From Gammaproteobacteria bacterium (lineage in GTDB: Bacteria; Pseudomonadota; Gammaproteobacteria; Burkholderiales; Thiobacillaceae), in the NCBI GenBank assembly GCA_018820765.1, contig JAHJNN010000012.1, positions 186,001-250,000 of the forward strand: a DNA stretch of 64,000 nucleotides, written 5' to 3'. A program made the position numbers and the translations under genes. How positions within the stretch are numbered: the first letter of the stretch is position 1; each line of letters opens with the position of its first letter. Positions 18,188-26,397 of this stretch are shown piece by piece. The notes under the pieces are model-generated. The model was given only the letters and a program-made list of their open reading frames with translations. It searched no databases and was not told the origin of the DNA.

Positions 18188-18664
18188 TTATTGCGCCGTG
18201 CCTGCCGCCTCGGCAATCCGCCGGATCGTCGACACGAACCCCGGATCCTCGCCCTGGAGCAGGGGCGGCAGGGCGGCGCGAAAATCCTCGCGCTGGCACC
18301 ACTCGTGCATATAGTCGGCCCACGACTGCCACAAGCGCTGTTGCTGCCGGCTCATGTCGTCTTCGTACACCAGCACGTAGGCGCGCTCGAACAGGCTGAC
18401 CAGGATGGCGAACAAGGCGAGCTTTCGTTCCAGCTGGTCCTCGCCGAGTTCGCCTTTCGCGGCAGGCGACAGCAAATGCAGGTCGGCGTTGGCGATCACC
18501 AGCCGCATGAAGTCGGCGTATTCGTCGGACAGCCGCAGAAAGATTTCCTCCTCGTCGGTCTGCTGCTCGCGGCGGCGGTCGTGGACGTAGACGCCGATGG
18601 CGAGCGGCAGACCGACGATGGTGACGATGTAGCTGGCTGCCTCCAGCCATTCGAGTCCGCTCAT
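18188..18664 (-). CDS. Hypothetical membrane-anchored protein
   Basis: A 158-residue protein that I do not recognise by name. One membrane helix lies near the N-terminus (about 9-27), followed by a basic stop-transfer sequence (HDRRREQQ) and a mostly alpha-helical cytoplasmic part with acidic clusters. Trp/Tyr-rich segments (WQSWADYMHEWCQREDF) recall small bacterial proteins of the DUF4760 kind, but that is weak. An AGGAGACATG ribosome site supports the start. It lies between the PA2778/PA2779 pair and the Cache-CheW gene on the same strand. Confidence 0.7.
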   Translation of the reverse strand: MSGLEWLEAASYIVTIVGLPLAIGVYVHDRRREQQTDEEEIFLRLSDEYADFMRLVIANADLHLLSPAAKGELGEDQLERKLALFAILVSLFERAYVLVYEDDMSRQQQRLWQSWADYMHEWCQREDFRAALPPLLQGEDPGFVSTIRRIAEAAGTAQ

Positions 18665-18696
18665 GTCTCCTCCTTGTGCGCGCCCATCAATTCTAG

Positions 18697-18751
18697 CCTT
18701 CGACAGGTTTCCTTTTGACGGGCTCCCTTCGACAAGCCCAGGGCGAACGGG
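18697..18751. repeat. Dispersed-repeat-like sequence (TTCGACA...CCCAGGGCGAACGGG)
   Basis: CCTTCGACAGG and, inverted, CCCTTCGACAAGCCCAGGGCGAACGGG form a partial palindrome in the gap between two genes. Sequences of this type (TTCGACAAGCCCAGGGCGAA) are common dispersed intergenic repeats in proteobacteria. No second copy was found in this window, so the call rests on general resemblance. Confidence 0.4.
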
Positions 18752-18763
18752 CGGCGGAGGGTT

Positions 18764-21364
18764 TCAGGCCGCTTCCTGCGCCATCAATTCCGGCATGCAC
18801 GGCAGGTCGCCGGCCTTCAGGGTGCGGTAGAGGTAGTCGACATCGAGCACCTGGATCAGCAGGCCCCCGCCCTCGTCCTTGATGACATCGGACACCAGGG
18901 CGCCGCCGGCATCCCTGGCGAAGGGGGTCGGCGTAATCTGCCGGTCGCCGAATTCCGGGACGCCGTGCAGCGCGTCGACGAGCAGGCCGATGCTCTGCTC
19001 GCCGTGGCGAACCACGATGACCTGGCGGCCAGCCGCGGTTTCGGATGGCTGTCCACGCACCATATGTCCGAGGTCGAACACCCAGATGAATTTCGTGTCC
19101 TCGTTCTCGTGTTCGACGGCGAGCATGCCGATCCGCCCATCGAAACGGCCCATGGACATGGGCAGCAGGTCCGATCCGGGCAGAGCCTCCAGCACCTGTT
19201 CGGCAGGGACTGCGAACAGGTTGCCGTCGACGTAGCACGTCGCGAACTGTCTGCCGCCGCGTTCCAGCGGCGGGCGGCTCAGCATGGCGACGGCCCGGTT
19301 GCCTGAGGCGCCGCGCCCCCGCACTTCGCCAAAGGACTCGAACACGACGGCGATAACGTCGTCCCGGTAGCCGTCGCTCACCTTGAACTCGCGATAGCCG
19401 TTCGACACGGTGCAGCCCATGCTTGCATAGTTGCCGTCGTGTACCGTGATGCGGGACGTACTGCAGCCATTCTGCTGCCGCCGGATGGCACTGTCGATAC
19501 CGAGGTGCGAGCCCACCGGACGCGCGGGGTCGGTGCTGGCGATGATGCGGCCCTCGCGGTCGACGAAGAATGCCGTAGTGCCCACCTTGCCGTTGAGGCC
19601 GCCGTGCAGCATGGCGGAAAACTCCGGCGCCGCGTCGAACACGATGCCGATGCCGCCGACGATCGTTTTCGGGTTGTCCGGATGGCGGATGGCGGCATGG
19701 TAAACGTAGGTCGGCAGGTTGTCGTACAGCGGCGTCGGAACGAACGGGGTCACGTGGTAATCCTGTTCGGTCGCGAGCGACAGCACGGCTTCGAGCGTGG
19801 CATGCTCGATCGTGGTGCCGACCACCGCGTTGTCCACGCCGCTATTCCCCAACTTGGTGCTGGCGAGGATGCGCCCGCTCCGGTCGTACACGAAGAGCCG
19901 TGTGTAGACGGTGTACAAGCTATTGATGTAGGCGAGGATGCCGGTGACCTGCCTGAGCATGGCGTCCGTCTGCACCGGCGCGGCCAGCGTGTTGCGCAGC
20001 GCCGGCGTCAACGCCCACCAGCGGCAATCGTTGGAGCGCTCGTACAGGTTGCGGTCGAGCAGATCGACCAGCAGGTGCGACATGAATTCCGTGCCTCGCA
20101 GGCTGGAGCCAAGCACGGTTTCGTAGAGGTCGCTGATCGACTGCGAAAACAGTTCGTTGCTGCGGCTGCCGGTTTCGCTGATCTGCCCCAGGACCGATTT
20201 CAGCTGGTGCCCGCTTTCGCCGCGCCCGGCGGTCATCACCTGCCCGTTCCAGACGACCCGCTGGATGGTTTCGGCGGCCTGCATGATCTTGTAAAGCGGC
20301 GGCGAGAACGACTGGGCGTGCGACAGCAGGCCGTCGGCAAGCGCAGAATCCAGCGACATCAAGGTCCGGTCGCCGCCCTCCAGGAAGGCCACCTCGACCG
20401 GGACCATGACCTGCCCCTGCCACCCCGGCGGGCCCATGTAGCCCTGGTAGCCCTCGGCGGAAAAGGTCTGCACCAGGTACTTGCGGCCGCCGAACATCAT
20501 CAGCCGCCGGCTGCCGCTGCGGTTGACCGGAACCGCCGCCCCCAGCGGCACCCACAGCGGATCGGCGCTGGCGATGACACGGTTATCGCGGTCGAGCAGC
20601 AGCATGATCGAGCGCTCCTCCGGGTCGCGATGCGAATCGAAGATGCCGCGCATTTCCTTTTCGAAATCGAAGCACAGGCACAGGATCCCGACCACCTCCT
20701 GGGTGACCGGATGCAGCATCCGCTGCGAATAGATCAGGGCTTCCTGTTTGTTGGGGCGCAGGTCGGTGGCGCGGAACGTTTCGACATAGCCCTTCGATGC
20801 CAGGGTCTGCCCGATCAGCGGGTCGATGCTGCCTTCGACTTCCGTGTGCTCGTCGATCTGAACCAGTACGTTGCCGTCCCGGTCCAGCAGCATGATTTCA
20901 TCGTACACCGTGTATTTCCTGCGGTAGGCCAGCAGGCGCTCGCGGATGACGTCCGCATCGCCCTGCATGCCGGAAACAAATTCGCACAGGTCGCGGTCGG
21001 TGGCGAGGAAGCCGACGTCGGCGGTGCGTTCGTACAGGTTGCGCACCACGATGTCGATCACGTAGTGCGCCTTGGTGCCGATTTCCATCAGCACATTCGC
21101 GACCTTTTCATGCACCAGGCTGGCGACCAGTTCGTGCTCCAGCTGGTCGAATCCTGCCCGCGTGGCGGCCATGGTTTCAAGGATCGATTTCGTTTCGGCC
21201 AGATAATTCATCTTGGCGAAGGACTCGATCGTGCGCCACATCAGATTCAGCTCGCGCAGCGATTGCTCGCTGCGGGTCACGTCGCGCATGTAAGGGAGAA
21301 ATACGTCGTTCTGGTGGGCGAGGGTGTTGGGCATGCTGGAGGCCTTCGTGCGTTGGGACGCCAT
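18764..21364 (-). CDS. Large soluble Cache-type sensor fused to CheW
   Basis: An 866-residue protein without a recognisable membrane helix or signal peptide. The bulk (about 60-660) contains two Cache-like sensor modules; YDEIMLLDRDGNVLVQID and TAFFVDREGRIIASTDP are typical strands of such PDC folds. A central helical stretch (about 300-400) links them. The C-terminal 160 residues form a CheW domain (about 705-850: FATCYVDGNLFAVPAEQVLEA, ... VIVVRHGEQSIGLLVDALHG). There is no methyl-accepting signalling hairpin. CheW domains couple receptors to CheA, so this may feed a cytoplasmic signal into the chemotaxis array without being a classical receptor. The start is the ATG at 21364; an ATG at 21334 is possible. 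Confidence 0.85.
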   Translation of the reverse strand: MASQRTKASSMPNTLAHQNDVFLPYMRDVTRSEQSLRELNLMWRTIESFAKMNYLAETKSILETMAATRAGFDQLEHELVASLVHEKVANVLMEIGTKAHYVIDIVVRNLYERTADVGFLATDRDLCEFVSGMQGDADVIRERLLAYRRKYTVYDEIMLLDRDGNVLVQIDEHTEVEGSIDPLIGQTLASKGYVETFRATDLRPNKQEALIYSQRMLHPVTQEVVGILCLCFDFEKEMRGIFDSHRDPEERSIMLLLDRDNRVIASADPLWVPLGAAVPVNRSGSRRLMMFGGRKYLVQTFSAEGYQGYMGPPGWQGQVMVPVEVAFLEGGDRTLMSLDSALADGLLSHAQSFSPPLYKIMQAAETIQRVVWNGQVMTAGRGESGHQLKSVLGQISETGSRSNELFSQSISDLYETVLGSSLRGTEFMSHLLVDLLDRNLYERSNDCRWWALTPALRNTLAAPVQTDAMLRQVTGILAYINSLYTVYTRLFVYDRSGRILASTKLGNSGVDNAVVGTTIEHATLEAVLSLATEQDYHVTPFVPTPLYDNLPTYVYHAAIRHPDNPKTIVGGIGIVFDAAPEFSAMLHGGLNGKVGTTAFFVDREGRIIASTDPARPVGSHLGIDSAIRRQQNGCSTSRITVHDGNYASMGCTVSNGYREFKVSDGYRDDVIAVVFESFGEVRGRGASGNRAVAMLSRPPLERGGRQFATCYVDGNLFAVPAEQVLEALPGSDLLPMSMGRFDGRIGMLAVEHENEDTKFIWVFDLGHMVRGQPSETAAGRQVIVVRHGEQSIGLLVDALHGVPEFGDRQITPTPFARDAGGALVSDVIKDEGGGLLIQVLDVDYLYRTLKAGDLPCMPELMAQEAA

Positions 21365-21445
21365 TCTCCAAGCAAGTTTTCAGCCAGCCAGAAACGGGGA
21401 AAACACAAGCGCGCCCGCGGCGGCACAGCCATTCATTCCGTTTAT

Positions 21446-21910
21446 CTACATGCCCCCGGCAAAGCCGTTTTGCCGCCAGGCCTCGAACACGACCACGCTC
21501 ACCGCATTCGACAGGTTCATGCTGCGCGAACCGGGCAGCATTGGCAGGCGCAGCCGCCGCGCCGTATCAAACGGGTCCAGCACCTCCGGCGGCAGCCCGC
21601 GCGATTCGGGCCCGAACAGCAGCACGTCGTCGGCCTGAAAGTCCACTGTGGCGTAAGTGCGGCTGCCCTTGGTGGTGAGCGCAAACCAGCGCCGGCCGGG
21701 CAGCGCCGCCTGCACCGCAGCCCAGTCCGGGTGCACGGTGACGCAGGCCATGTCATGGTAGTCCAGCCCGGCGCGCGCCACCTGCTTGTCGGACAGATCG
21801 AATCCCAGCGGCTCGACCAGGTGCAGGCGGCAGCCGGTGTTGGCCGCCAGGCGGATGAGGTTGCCGGTGTTGGGCGGGATTTCGGGCTGATATAAAACGA
21901 TGTCAAACAT
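21446..21910 (-). CDS. trmL: tRNA (cytidine/uridine-34 2'-O)-methyltransferase TrmL
   Basis: SPOUT-class methyltransferase that modifies the wobble base of tRNA-Leu isoacceptors. The 154-residue length is typical. The family start MFDIVLYQPEIPPNTGNLIR fixes the ATG at 21910; a longer upstream frame runs into the adjacent repeat element and is discarded. The trefoil-knot motifs LFGPESRGLP and SRSMNLSNAVSVVVFEAWRQ bind S-adenosylmethionine. The gene start is 13 bases from the palindromic element at 21923-22258, so its promoter must lie inside or beyond that element. Confidence 0.96.
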   Translation of the reverse strand: MFDIVLYQPEIPPNTGNLIRLAANTGCRLHLVEPLGFDLSDKQVARAGLDYHDMACVTVHPDWAAVQAALPGRRWFALTTKGSRTYATVDFQADDVLLFGPESRGLPPEVLDPFDTARRLRLPMLPGSRSMNLSNAVSVVVFEAWRQNGFAGGM

Positions 21911-21922
21911 TCGGCTTGGCCC

Positions 21923-22258
21923 AGGGCCTGTTAGTGCTAATTTTACGCCTGCGTTGCCGCGAGAAAGCGATGGATGCAAGGCGCGTCGCGCCGGCAAGGG
22001 CCGTCCCTTGCCAAGCGGCGCAACGCCGCAGACGCGCTTTCTCGCGGCAACCCGAAGGGGCGGGCCGGCCAAGGTTCAATCCAGCCGGGCGCATCCCTTT
22101 GTAGCTACGGCATAACATTCGCTACGCTCATGTTAGCCTGCACTGAAACTGCGTTTTCGCGCGCCACTTGCAGTGAACGACACTGCGGCGCGGCCCGTTT
22201 CGCGGCCTGCACCCGAATCGGCCTCGTCGCAGGTGCAAAATTAGCACTAACAGGCCCT
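21923..22258. repeat. 336-bp palindromic element with 22-bp perfect terminal inverted repeats
   Basis: The left end (21923-21944, starting AGGGCCTGTTAGTGC) and right end (22237-22258, ending GCACTAACAGGCCCT) are perfect inverted repeats of 22 bp, continuing imperfectly for about nine more. Inside are further palindromes: TTGCCGCGAGAAAGCG (21954-21969) against 22035-22050, GGCAAGGG/CCCTTGCC (21993-22012), and TAACAT/ATGTTA near 22113-22135. It carries no credible gene. It looks like a MITE or other non-autonomous mobile remnant. No clear target-site duplication was found. It fills the gap between divergent trmL and gshA. Confidence 0.75.
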
Positions 22259-22289
22259 AGAATAGCGCATTCTCGGAGTCGCCTATTCT

Positions 22290-23570
22290 ATGGTTCCTTA
22301 CCTCACCACTGCACTCACCGGCCCGCTGCTGGAACTGGAAAAACGCCTGCTCGACGCCCAGCCGACCATCGAGCACTGGTTCCGCCAGCAATGGAAGGAG
22401 CAGGCGGCGCCGTTCTACACCTCGGTCGACATCCGCAACGCGGGCTTCAAGCTGGCGCCGGTCGACACTAACCTGTTTCCCGGCGGCTTCAACAACCTCA
22501 ACCCGGCATTCATGTCGCTGTCGATTCACGCTGCGATGGGCGCGGTGGAAAAAATCTGCCCCGACGCACAACGTCTGCTGCTCATCCCCGAGAGCCACAC
22601 GCGCAACACCTTCTACCTGCAGAACGTCGCGGTGCTCGCGCACATCCTGCGCCAGACCGGACTCATCGTTCGCATCGGCACCCTGATACCCGAGATCACC
22701 GAGCCCACCACCCTGGAGTTGCCGGCCGGCGGGCGCCTCACCCTGGAGCCGCTGGTGCGCCGCGGCGACCGCATCGGGCTGGACGGCTTCGACCCGTGCG
22801 CGGTGCTGCTCAACAACGACCTGTCGGCCGGCGTGCCGGACATCCTGAAAGACATCGAACAGACCATCATGCCGCCGCTGCACGCCGGCTGGGCGACGCG
22901 CCGCAAGTCGCGCCACTTCGCCGCATACCAGAACGTCGCCATCGAATTCGCGCGGCTGGTGGGCATCGACCCCTGGCTGATCGATCCCTACTTCACCCAC
23001 TGCGGAAAAATCGACTTCCAGGCGCGCCAGGGCGAAGACTGCCTGGCCGAAAAAGTCGGCGACATGCTGGACAAGATCCGCATCAAATACGACGAATACG
23101 GCATCGACCAGCCGCCCTTCGTCATCGTCAAGGCCGACGCCGGCACCTACGGCATGGGCATCATGACGGTGAAATCGCCGGACGACGTGCGCGAGCTCAA
23201 CCGCAAGCAGCGCAACAAGATGGCAGTCGGCAAGGAAGGCATGGAAGTGAGCGAGGTGCTGATCCAGGAAGGCGTCTACACCTTCGAGAGCATCAACGAG
23301 GCGGTCGCCGAACCGGTGGTCTACATGCTCAACCATTTCGTCGTCGGCGGCTTCTACCGCGTGCACACCGGACGCGGCGCCGACGAGAACCTCAACAGCC
23401 CCGGCATGCACTTCGTGCCCCTGGCGTTCGACGACACCTGCGTGATGCCCGACCGCAGCGCCAACCCCGACGCCAGCCCCAACCGCTTCTACGCCTATGG
23501 CGTGGTCGCGCGGCTGGCGATGCTGGCGGCGTCGATCGAGCTGGATGAAGCCCTGAACGAACCCGCATGA
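22290..23570 (+). CDS. gshA: Glutamate-cysteine ligase (Acidithiobacillus-type)
   Basis: First enzyme of glutathione synthesis, joining glutamate and cysteine with ATP. The 426-residue protein is of the proteobacterial type first annotated in Acidithiobacillus ferrooxidans (TIGR02049), unrelated in detail to E. coli GshA. Recognisable parts are NPAFMSLSIHAAMG, IDPYFTHCGKIDF and VKADAGTYGMGIMTVKSP. A GGAG at 22275 precedes the ATG. It overlaps gshB by four bases (ATGA), giving a glutathione operon gshA-gshB followed by apbE. A TAGAAT at 22258-22263, at the edge of the palindromic element, could be its -10. Confidence 0.94.
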   Translation: MVPYLTTALTGPLLELEKRLLDAQPTIEHWFRQQWKEQAAPFYTSVDIRNAGFKLAPVDTNLFPGGFNNLNPAFMSLSIHAAMGAVEKICPDAQRLLLIPESHTRNTFYLQNVAVLAHILRQTGLIVRIGTLIPEITEPTTLELPAGGRLTLEPLVRRGDRIGLDGFDPCAVLLNNDLSAGVPDILKDIEQTIMPPLHAGWATRRKSRHFAAYQNVAIEFARLVGIDPWLIDPYFTHCGKIDFQARQGEDCLAEKVGDMLDKIRIKYDEYGIDQPPFVIVKADAGTYGMGIMTVKSPDDVRELNRKQRNKMAVGKEGMEVSEVLIQEGVYTFESINEAVAEPVVYMLNHFVVGGFYRVHTGRGADENLNSPGMHFVPLAFDDTCVMPDRSANPDASPNRFYAYGVVARLAMLAASIELDEALNEPA

Positions 23571-24520
23571 AGCTGCTATTCGTCGTCGATCCGCTGGCGG
23601 GCCTCAAACCCTACAAGGACAGCTCGGTGGCGATGATGCGCGCGGCAGCGGCGCGCGGCCATGCCGTGTTCGCCTGCGAGGCGCGCCAGCTGTTCATCCG
23701 GGACGGCCACGCACGCGCTTCCTGCGTTGCGCTCGACGTGCGCGCCGGCGACGACTGGTACGACATCGCCCACACCGACGCCTGCATCCTGAAGGATTTC
23801 AACGCCGTGGTGATGCGCACCGACCCGCCGGTGGACACCGACTACCTGCTCGCCACCCACCTGCTTGGCATCGCCGAGACCAATGGCGCGCGCGTGCTGA
23901 ACCGGCCGGCGTGCCTGCGCGACTTCAACGAGAAGCTGGCGATCCTCAACTTTCCGGCTTTCATCGCCCCCACCCTGGTATCCGCCGATGCAACGGAAAT
24001 CGGGCGCTTCCTCGACGAACAGCACGACATCATCGTCAAGCCGCTTACCGAAATGGGCGGCAGCGGCATTTTCCGGCTGACGCTTTCCGACCCCAACCGC
24101 AACGCCATCCTGGAAACACTGACCCGGCACGGCCGCCGCGCCATCATGGCGCAGCGCTATCTCCCCGAGATCAGCGAAGGCGACAAGCGCATCCTGCTGA
24201 TCGACGGCGAAGTCGTGCCGTGGGCGCTCGCGCGCGTTCCCCTGCCCGGCGAGACGCGCGGCAATCTTGCCGCGGGGGGCACCGCGCGCGCGCAGCCGTT
24301 GTCGGAACGCGACCGCAAGATCGCCGAGACCCTCGCGCCGTGGGCGAAGGAGCACGGCATCTTCCTCGCCGGCCTCGACGTGATCGGCAACAGCTTGACC
24401 GAAATCAACGTCACCAGTCCCACCGGCTTCCAGGAAATCACGGCGCAGACGGGGCATGACGTCGCAGTGCAATTCATCGCCGCGATCGAGCGCAGCTGCT
24501 CGACCGCGGTTCGCCCTTGA
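23567..24520 (+). CDS. gshB: Glutathione synthase
   Basis: Adds glycine to gamma-glutamylcysteine to complete glutathione. The 317-residue ATP-grasp enzyme shows the N-terminal DPLAGLKPYKDSS, the phosphate-loop region KPLTEMGGSGIFRL, and the C-terminal metal/ATP motif LDVIGNSLTEINVTSPTGFQE. It begins inside the gshA stop codon, so the two are translationally coupled. Glutathione is needed by grxC in this window and by sulfur oxidation systems that use glutathione persulfide. Confidence 0.97.
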   Translation: MKLLFVVDPLAGLKPYKDSSVAMMRAAAARGHAVFACEARQLFIRDGHARASCVALDVRAGDDWYDIAHTDACILKDFNAVVMRTDPPVDTDYLLATHLLGIAETNGARVLNRPACLRDFNEKLAILNFPAFIAPTLVSADATEIGRFLDEQHDIIVKPLTEMGGSGIFRLTLSDPNRNAILETLTRHGRRAIMAQRYLPEISEGDKRILLIDGEVVPWALARVPLPGETRGNLAAGGTARAQPLSERDRKIAETLAPWAKEHGIFLAGLDVIGNSLTEINVTSPTGFQEITAQTGHDVAVQFIAAIERSCSTAVRP

Positions 24521-24534
24521 GCCACGGTTCGCGC

Positions 24535-25530
24535 ATGCAGACCGCGCGCCACGGCGTCTGGCTATTGCTGCTATGGACGCTTGCCGCCTGCAGCCCGCCC
24601 CCCCTGCACCAGCAGCAGGCCTATGTATTCGGCACCCTGGTCGAGGTCAGCATTCACGGCGCGCCGGAGGCGCAGGCGCGGCAGGCGACGGCGGCGGTGC
24701 TGGCGCGCTTCGACGAGCTGCACCGCACCCTGCACGCCTGGCAGCCGAGCGCGCTGTCGCGGCTCAACGCCGCGCTGGCCCGCGGCGAGCAGGCGGCAGT
24801 CTCGCCCGAACTCGCAGCGATGCTGCGCGACGCGCAGACGCTGTCGATGCAATCCAACGACTTGTTCAATCCGGCCATCGGCGGGCTGATCGCGCTGTGG
24901 GGTTTTCACGCCGACCTGCCGCAGGCGAACGTACCGGGTGCGGCCGCCATTGCCGCATGGGTCAGCCGGCAGCCGCGCATGGCCGACCTCGCCATCGGGA
25001 ACGACACGGTATCGAGCCGCAACCCGGCGGTCCAACTGGACCTGGGCGGCTACGCCAAGGGGCGCGCGCTGGACGACGCCGCGGCCATCCTGAAGGCCCA
25101 CGGCATCGCAAATGCGCTGGTGAACATCGGCGGCAATGTGATCGCACTGGGCACACACGGCGACCGCCCGTGGCGCGTCGGCATCCAGCATCCACACCAG
25201 CCGGGCACGCTGGCGACGCTGGATTTGCGCGACGGCGAGGCGGTCGGCACCTCGGGCGACTACCAGCGCTACTTCGAAGCGGGCGGACGCCGCTACAGCC
25301 ACCTGATCGACCCGCGCACCGGGCGACCGGCAACCGGCATGCAATCAGTCACGATACTGGTGAGCGGCAAAGGGGCCGGGACGCGTTCGGACGCGCTGTC
25401 GAAACCGCTGTTCATCGACGGCGCGGCACGGCTGGCGGACAACGCGGCGCGGCTGGGTGTCGGCACCTACCTGGCAGTGGACGCCGCCGGCCGGATCCAC
25501 GTCTCGCCAGCGATGAAGGCCCGGCTTTAA
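24535..25530 (+). CDS. apbE: FAD:protein FMN transferase (ApbE lipoprotein)
   Basis: Attaches FMN covalently to threonines of periplasmic or membrane flavoproteins such as Rnf/Nqr or NosR-type proteins. From the ATG at 24535 the 331-residue product begins with a classic lipoprotein signal (RHGVWLLLLWTLAAC); a TTG at 24517 overlapping the gshB stop is an alternative. Family motifs seen are SNDLFNPAIGGLIALWGFH, DLGGYAKGRALD, NIGGNV and TSGDYQRYFEAGGRRYSHLIDPRTG. It is 14 bases from gshB and probably co-transcribed. No flavoprotein client is encoded next to it. Confidence 0.94.
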   Translation: MQTARHGVWLLLLWTLAACSPPPLHQQQAYVFGTLVEVSIHGAPEAQARQATAAVLARFDELHRTLHAWQPSALSRLNAALARGEQAAVSPELAAMLRDAQTLSMQSNDLFNPAIGGLIALWGFHADLPQANVPGAAAIAAWVSRQPRMADLAIGNDTVSSRNPAVQLDLGGYAKGRALDDAAAILKAHGIANALVNIGGNVIALGTHGDRPWRVGIQHPHQPGTLATLDLRDGEAVGTSGDYQRYFEAGGRRYSHLIDPRTGRPATGMQSVTILVSGKGAGTRSDALSKPLFIDGAARLADNAARLGVGTYLAVDAAGRIHVSPAMKARL

Positions 25531-25560
25531 TCGGTTTGGGCGCGCGCCGCGCATCGTTTG

Positions 25561-25592
25561 CCCCTTCCCCCATCTGGGGTGAGGGTTGGGGA
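25561..25592. repeat. C/G-tract palindromic repeat (CCCCTTCCCCCATCTGGGG type)
   Basis: CCCCTTCCCCCATCTGGGGTGAGGGTTGGGG forms an imperfect hairpin in the apbE-PTS gap. It resembles 50155-50204 and the in-frame copy inside leuS (58481-58526). A second small hairpin, GCCCGCTTGCGGGC, lies just after it. The rest of the gap (25593-25727) shows a possible -10 only. Confidence 0.6.
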
Positions 25593-25727
25593 TAACCAGC
25601 GACTTGCCCGCTTGCGGGCTTAGTCGAATGCTTAGAGGTTTCATCAGAGGGCAAGCGAAGCGATCGGTTTGGGAGAACGCGCTGCCCATGCGCGCTAGAA
25701 TGCTGTTTTTGGTCTGACATTCACGCA

Positions 25728-26144
25728 ATGATAGGCATCCTCATCGTCGCCCACGGTTCGCTCGCCGACAGCCTGGTCGAGTGCGCCGCCCACGTGCTGG
25801 GCGAGCGTCCGCGCGGGCTGGCCACGCTCGATTTCATCGGCCACGCCGACCCCGACGAGCGGCAGCAGGCCTTGCAGGCGCAGCTTGTCGAGCTGGACGA
25901 GGGCGACGGCATCCTGGTGTTGACCGACGTCTACGGTGCCACCCCCAGCAACACCCTGTGCCGCCTGCTCGAACCGGCCCACATCGAAGGCGTGTCCGGC
26001 GTCAACCTGCCGATGCTGCTGAAGGCGCTGAACTACCGCGAATCGCTGAGCCTGCTGCAGCTCGTCGAGCGCATCGTCGAGGGCGGGCGCAACAGCATCA
26101 ACCATATTTCCGAGACCATGTGCCATGCAGCAACGGGACGTTGA
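25728..26144 (+). CDS. PTS EIIA component, mannose family
   Basis: Phosphoryl acceptor of the mannose-type EIIA fold, 138 residues, with the phosphorylated histidine in ILIVAHGSLADSL (H9) and the second signature LVLTDVYGATPSNTL. In betaproteobacteria such EIIA proteins come without EIIB or EIIC permeases and act in regulation. It overlaps the HPr gene by 20 bases and forms an operon with HPr and enzyme I. Targets are not visible in the sequence. Confidence 0.93.
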   Translation: MIGILIVAHGSLADSLVECAAHVLGERPRGLATLDFIGHADPDERQQALQAQLVELDEGDGILVLTDVYGATPSNTLCRLLEPAHIEGVSGVNLPMLLKALNYRESLSLLQLVERIVEGGRNSINHISETMCHAATGR

Positions 26145-26397
26145 AATCGTCAACAAGCTGGGGCTGCACGCGCGTCCCTCGGCCCGGCTCACCCAACTCG
26201 CCTCCAGCTTCAAGAGCAACGTCTTCATGTCGCGCAATGGCCGCCGCGTCAACGCCAAGAGCATCATGGGCGTGATGATGCTGGCCGCCGCCAGGGGCTG
26301 CGCCATCACCCTGGAAACCGAAGGCGAGGACGAAGTGGAAGCGATCGATGCGCTGACCCATCTCATCGCAAGCGGTTTCGGGGAAGAACGGGCATGA
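26125..26397 (+). CDS. ptsH: Phosphocarrier protein HPr
   Basis: The 90-residue HPr carries the phosphorylated histidine in KLGLHARPSARL (H15) and a serine in NAKSIMGVM (S46), the site used by HPr kinase. The presence of S46 in a good context suggests HPr kinase regulation, although no hprK gene is in this window. It overlaps both neighbours (20 bases with EIIA and four with ptsI). Confidence 0.96.
   Translation: MQQRDVEIVNKLGLHARPSARLTQLASSFKSNVFMSRNGRRVNAKSIMGVMMLAAARGCAITLETEGEDEVEAIDALTHLIASGFGEERA

Noticed and set aside
19439-21895. An 818-residue plus-strand open frame opposite the Cache-CheW gene
   Set aside because: Antisense shadow with His/Val/Gln-rich, low-structure sequence. The minus-strand frame has clear CheW and Cache-like features.
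21923-22258. Palindromic element as a structured regulatory RNA or riboswitch
   Set aside because: Terminal perfect inverted repeats with nested diverged palindromes fit a mobile remnant better. I could not match any riboswitch core, and it lies between divergent genes.
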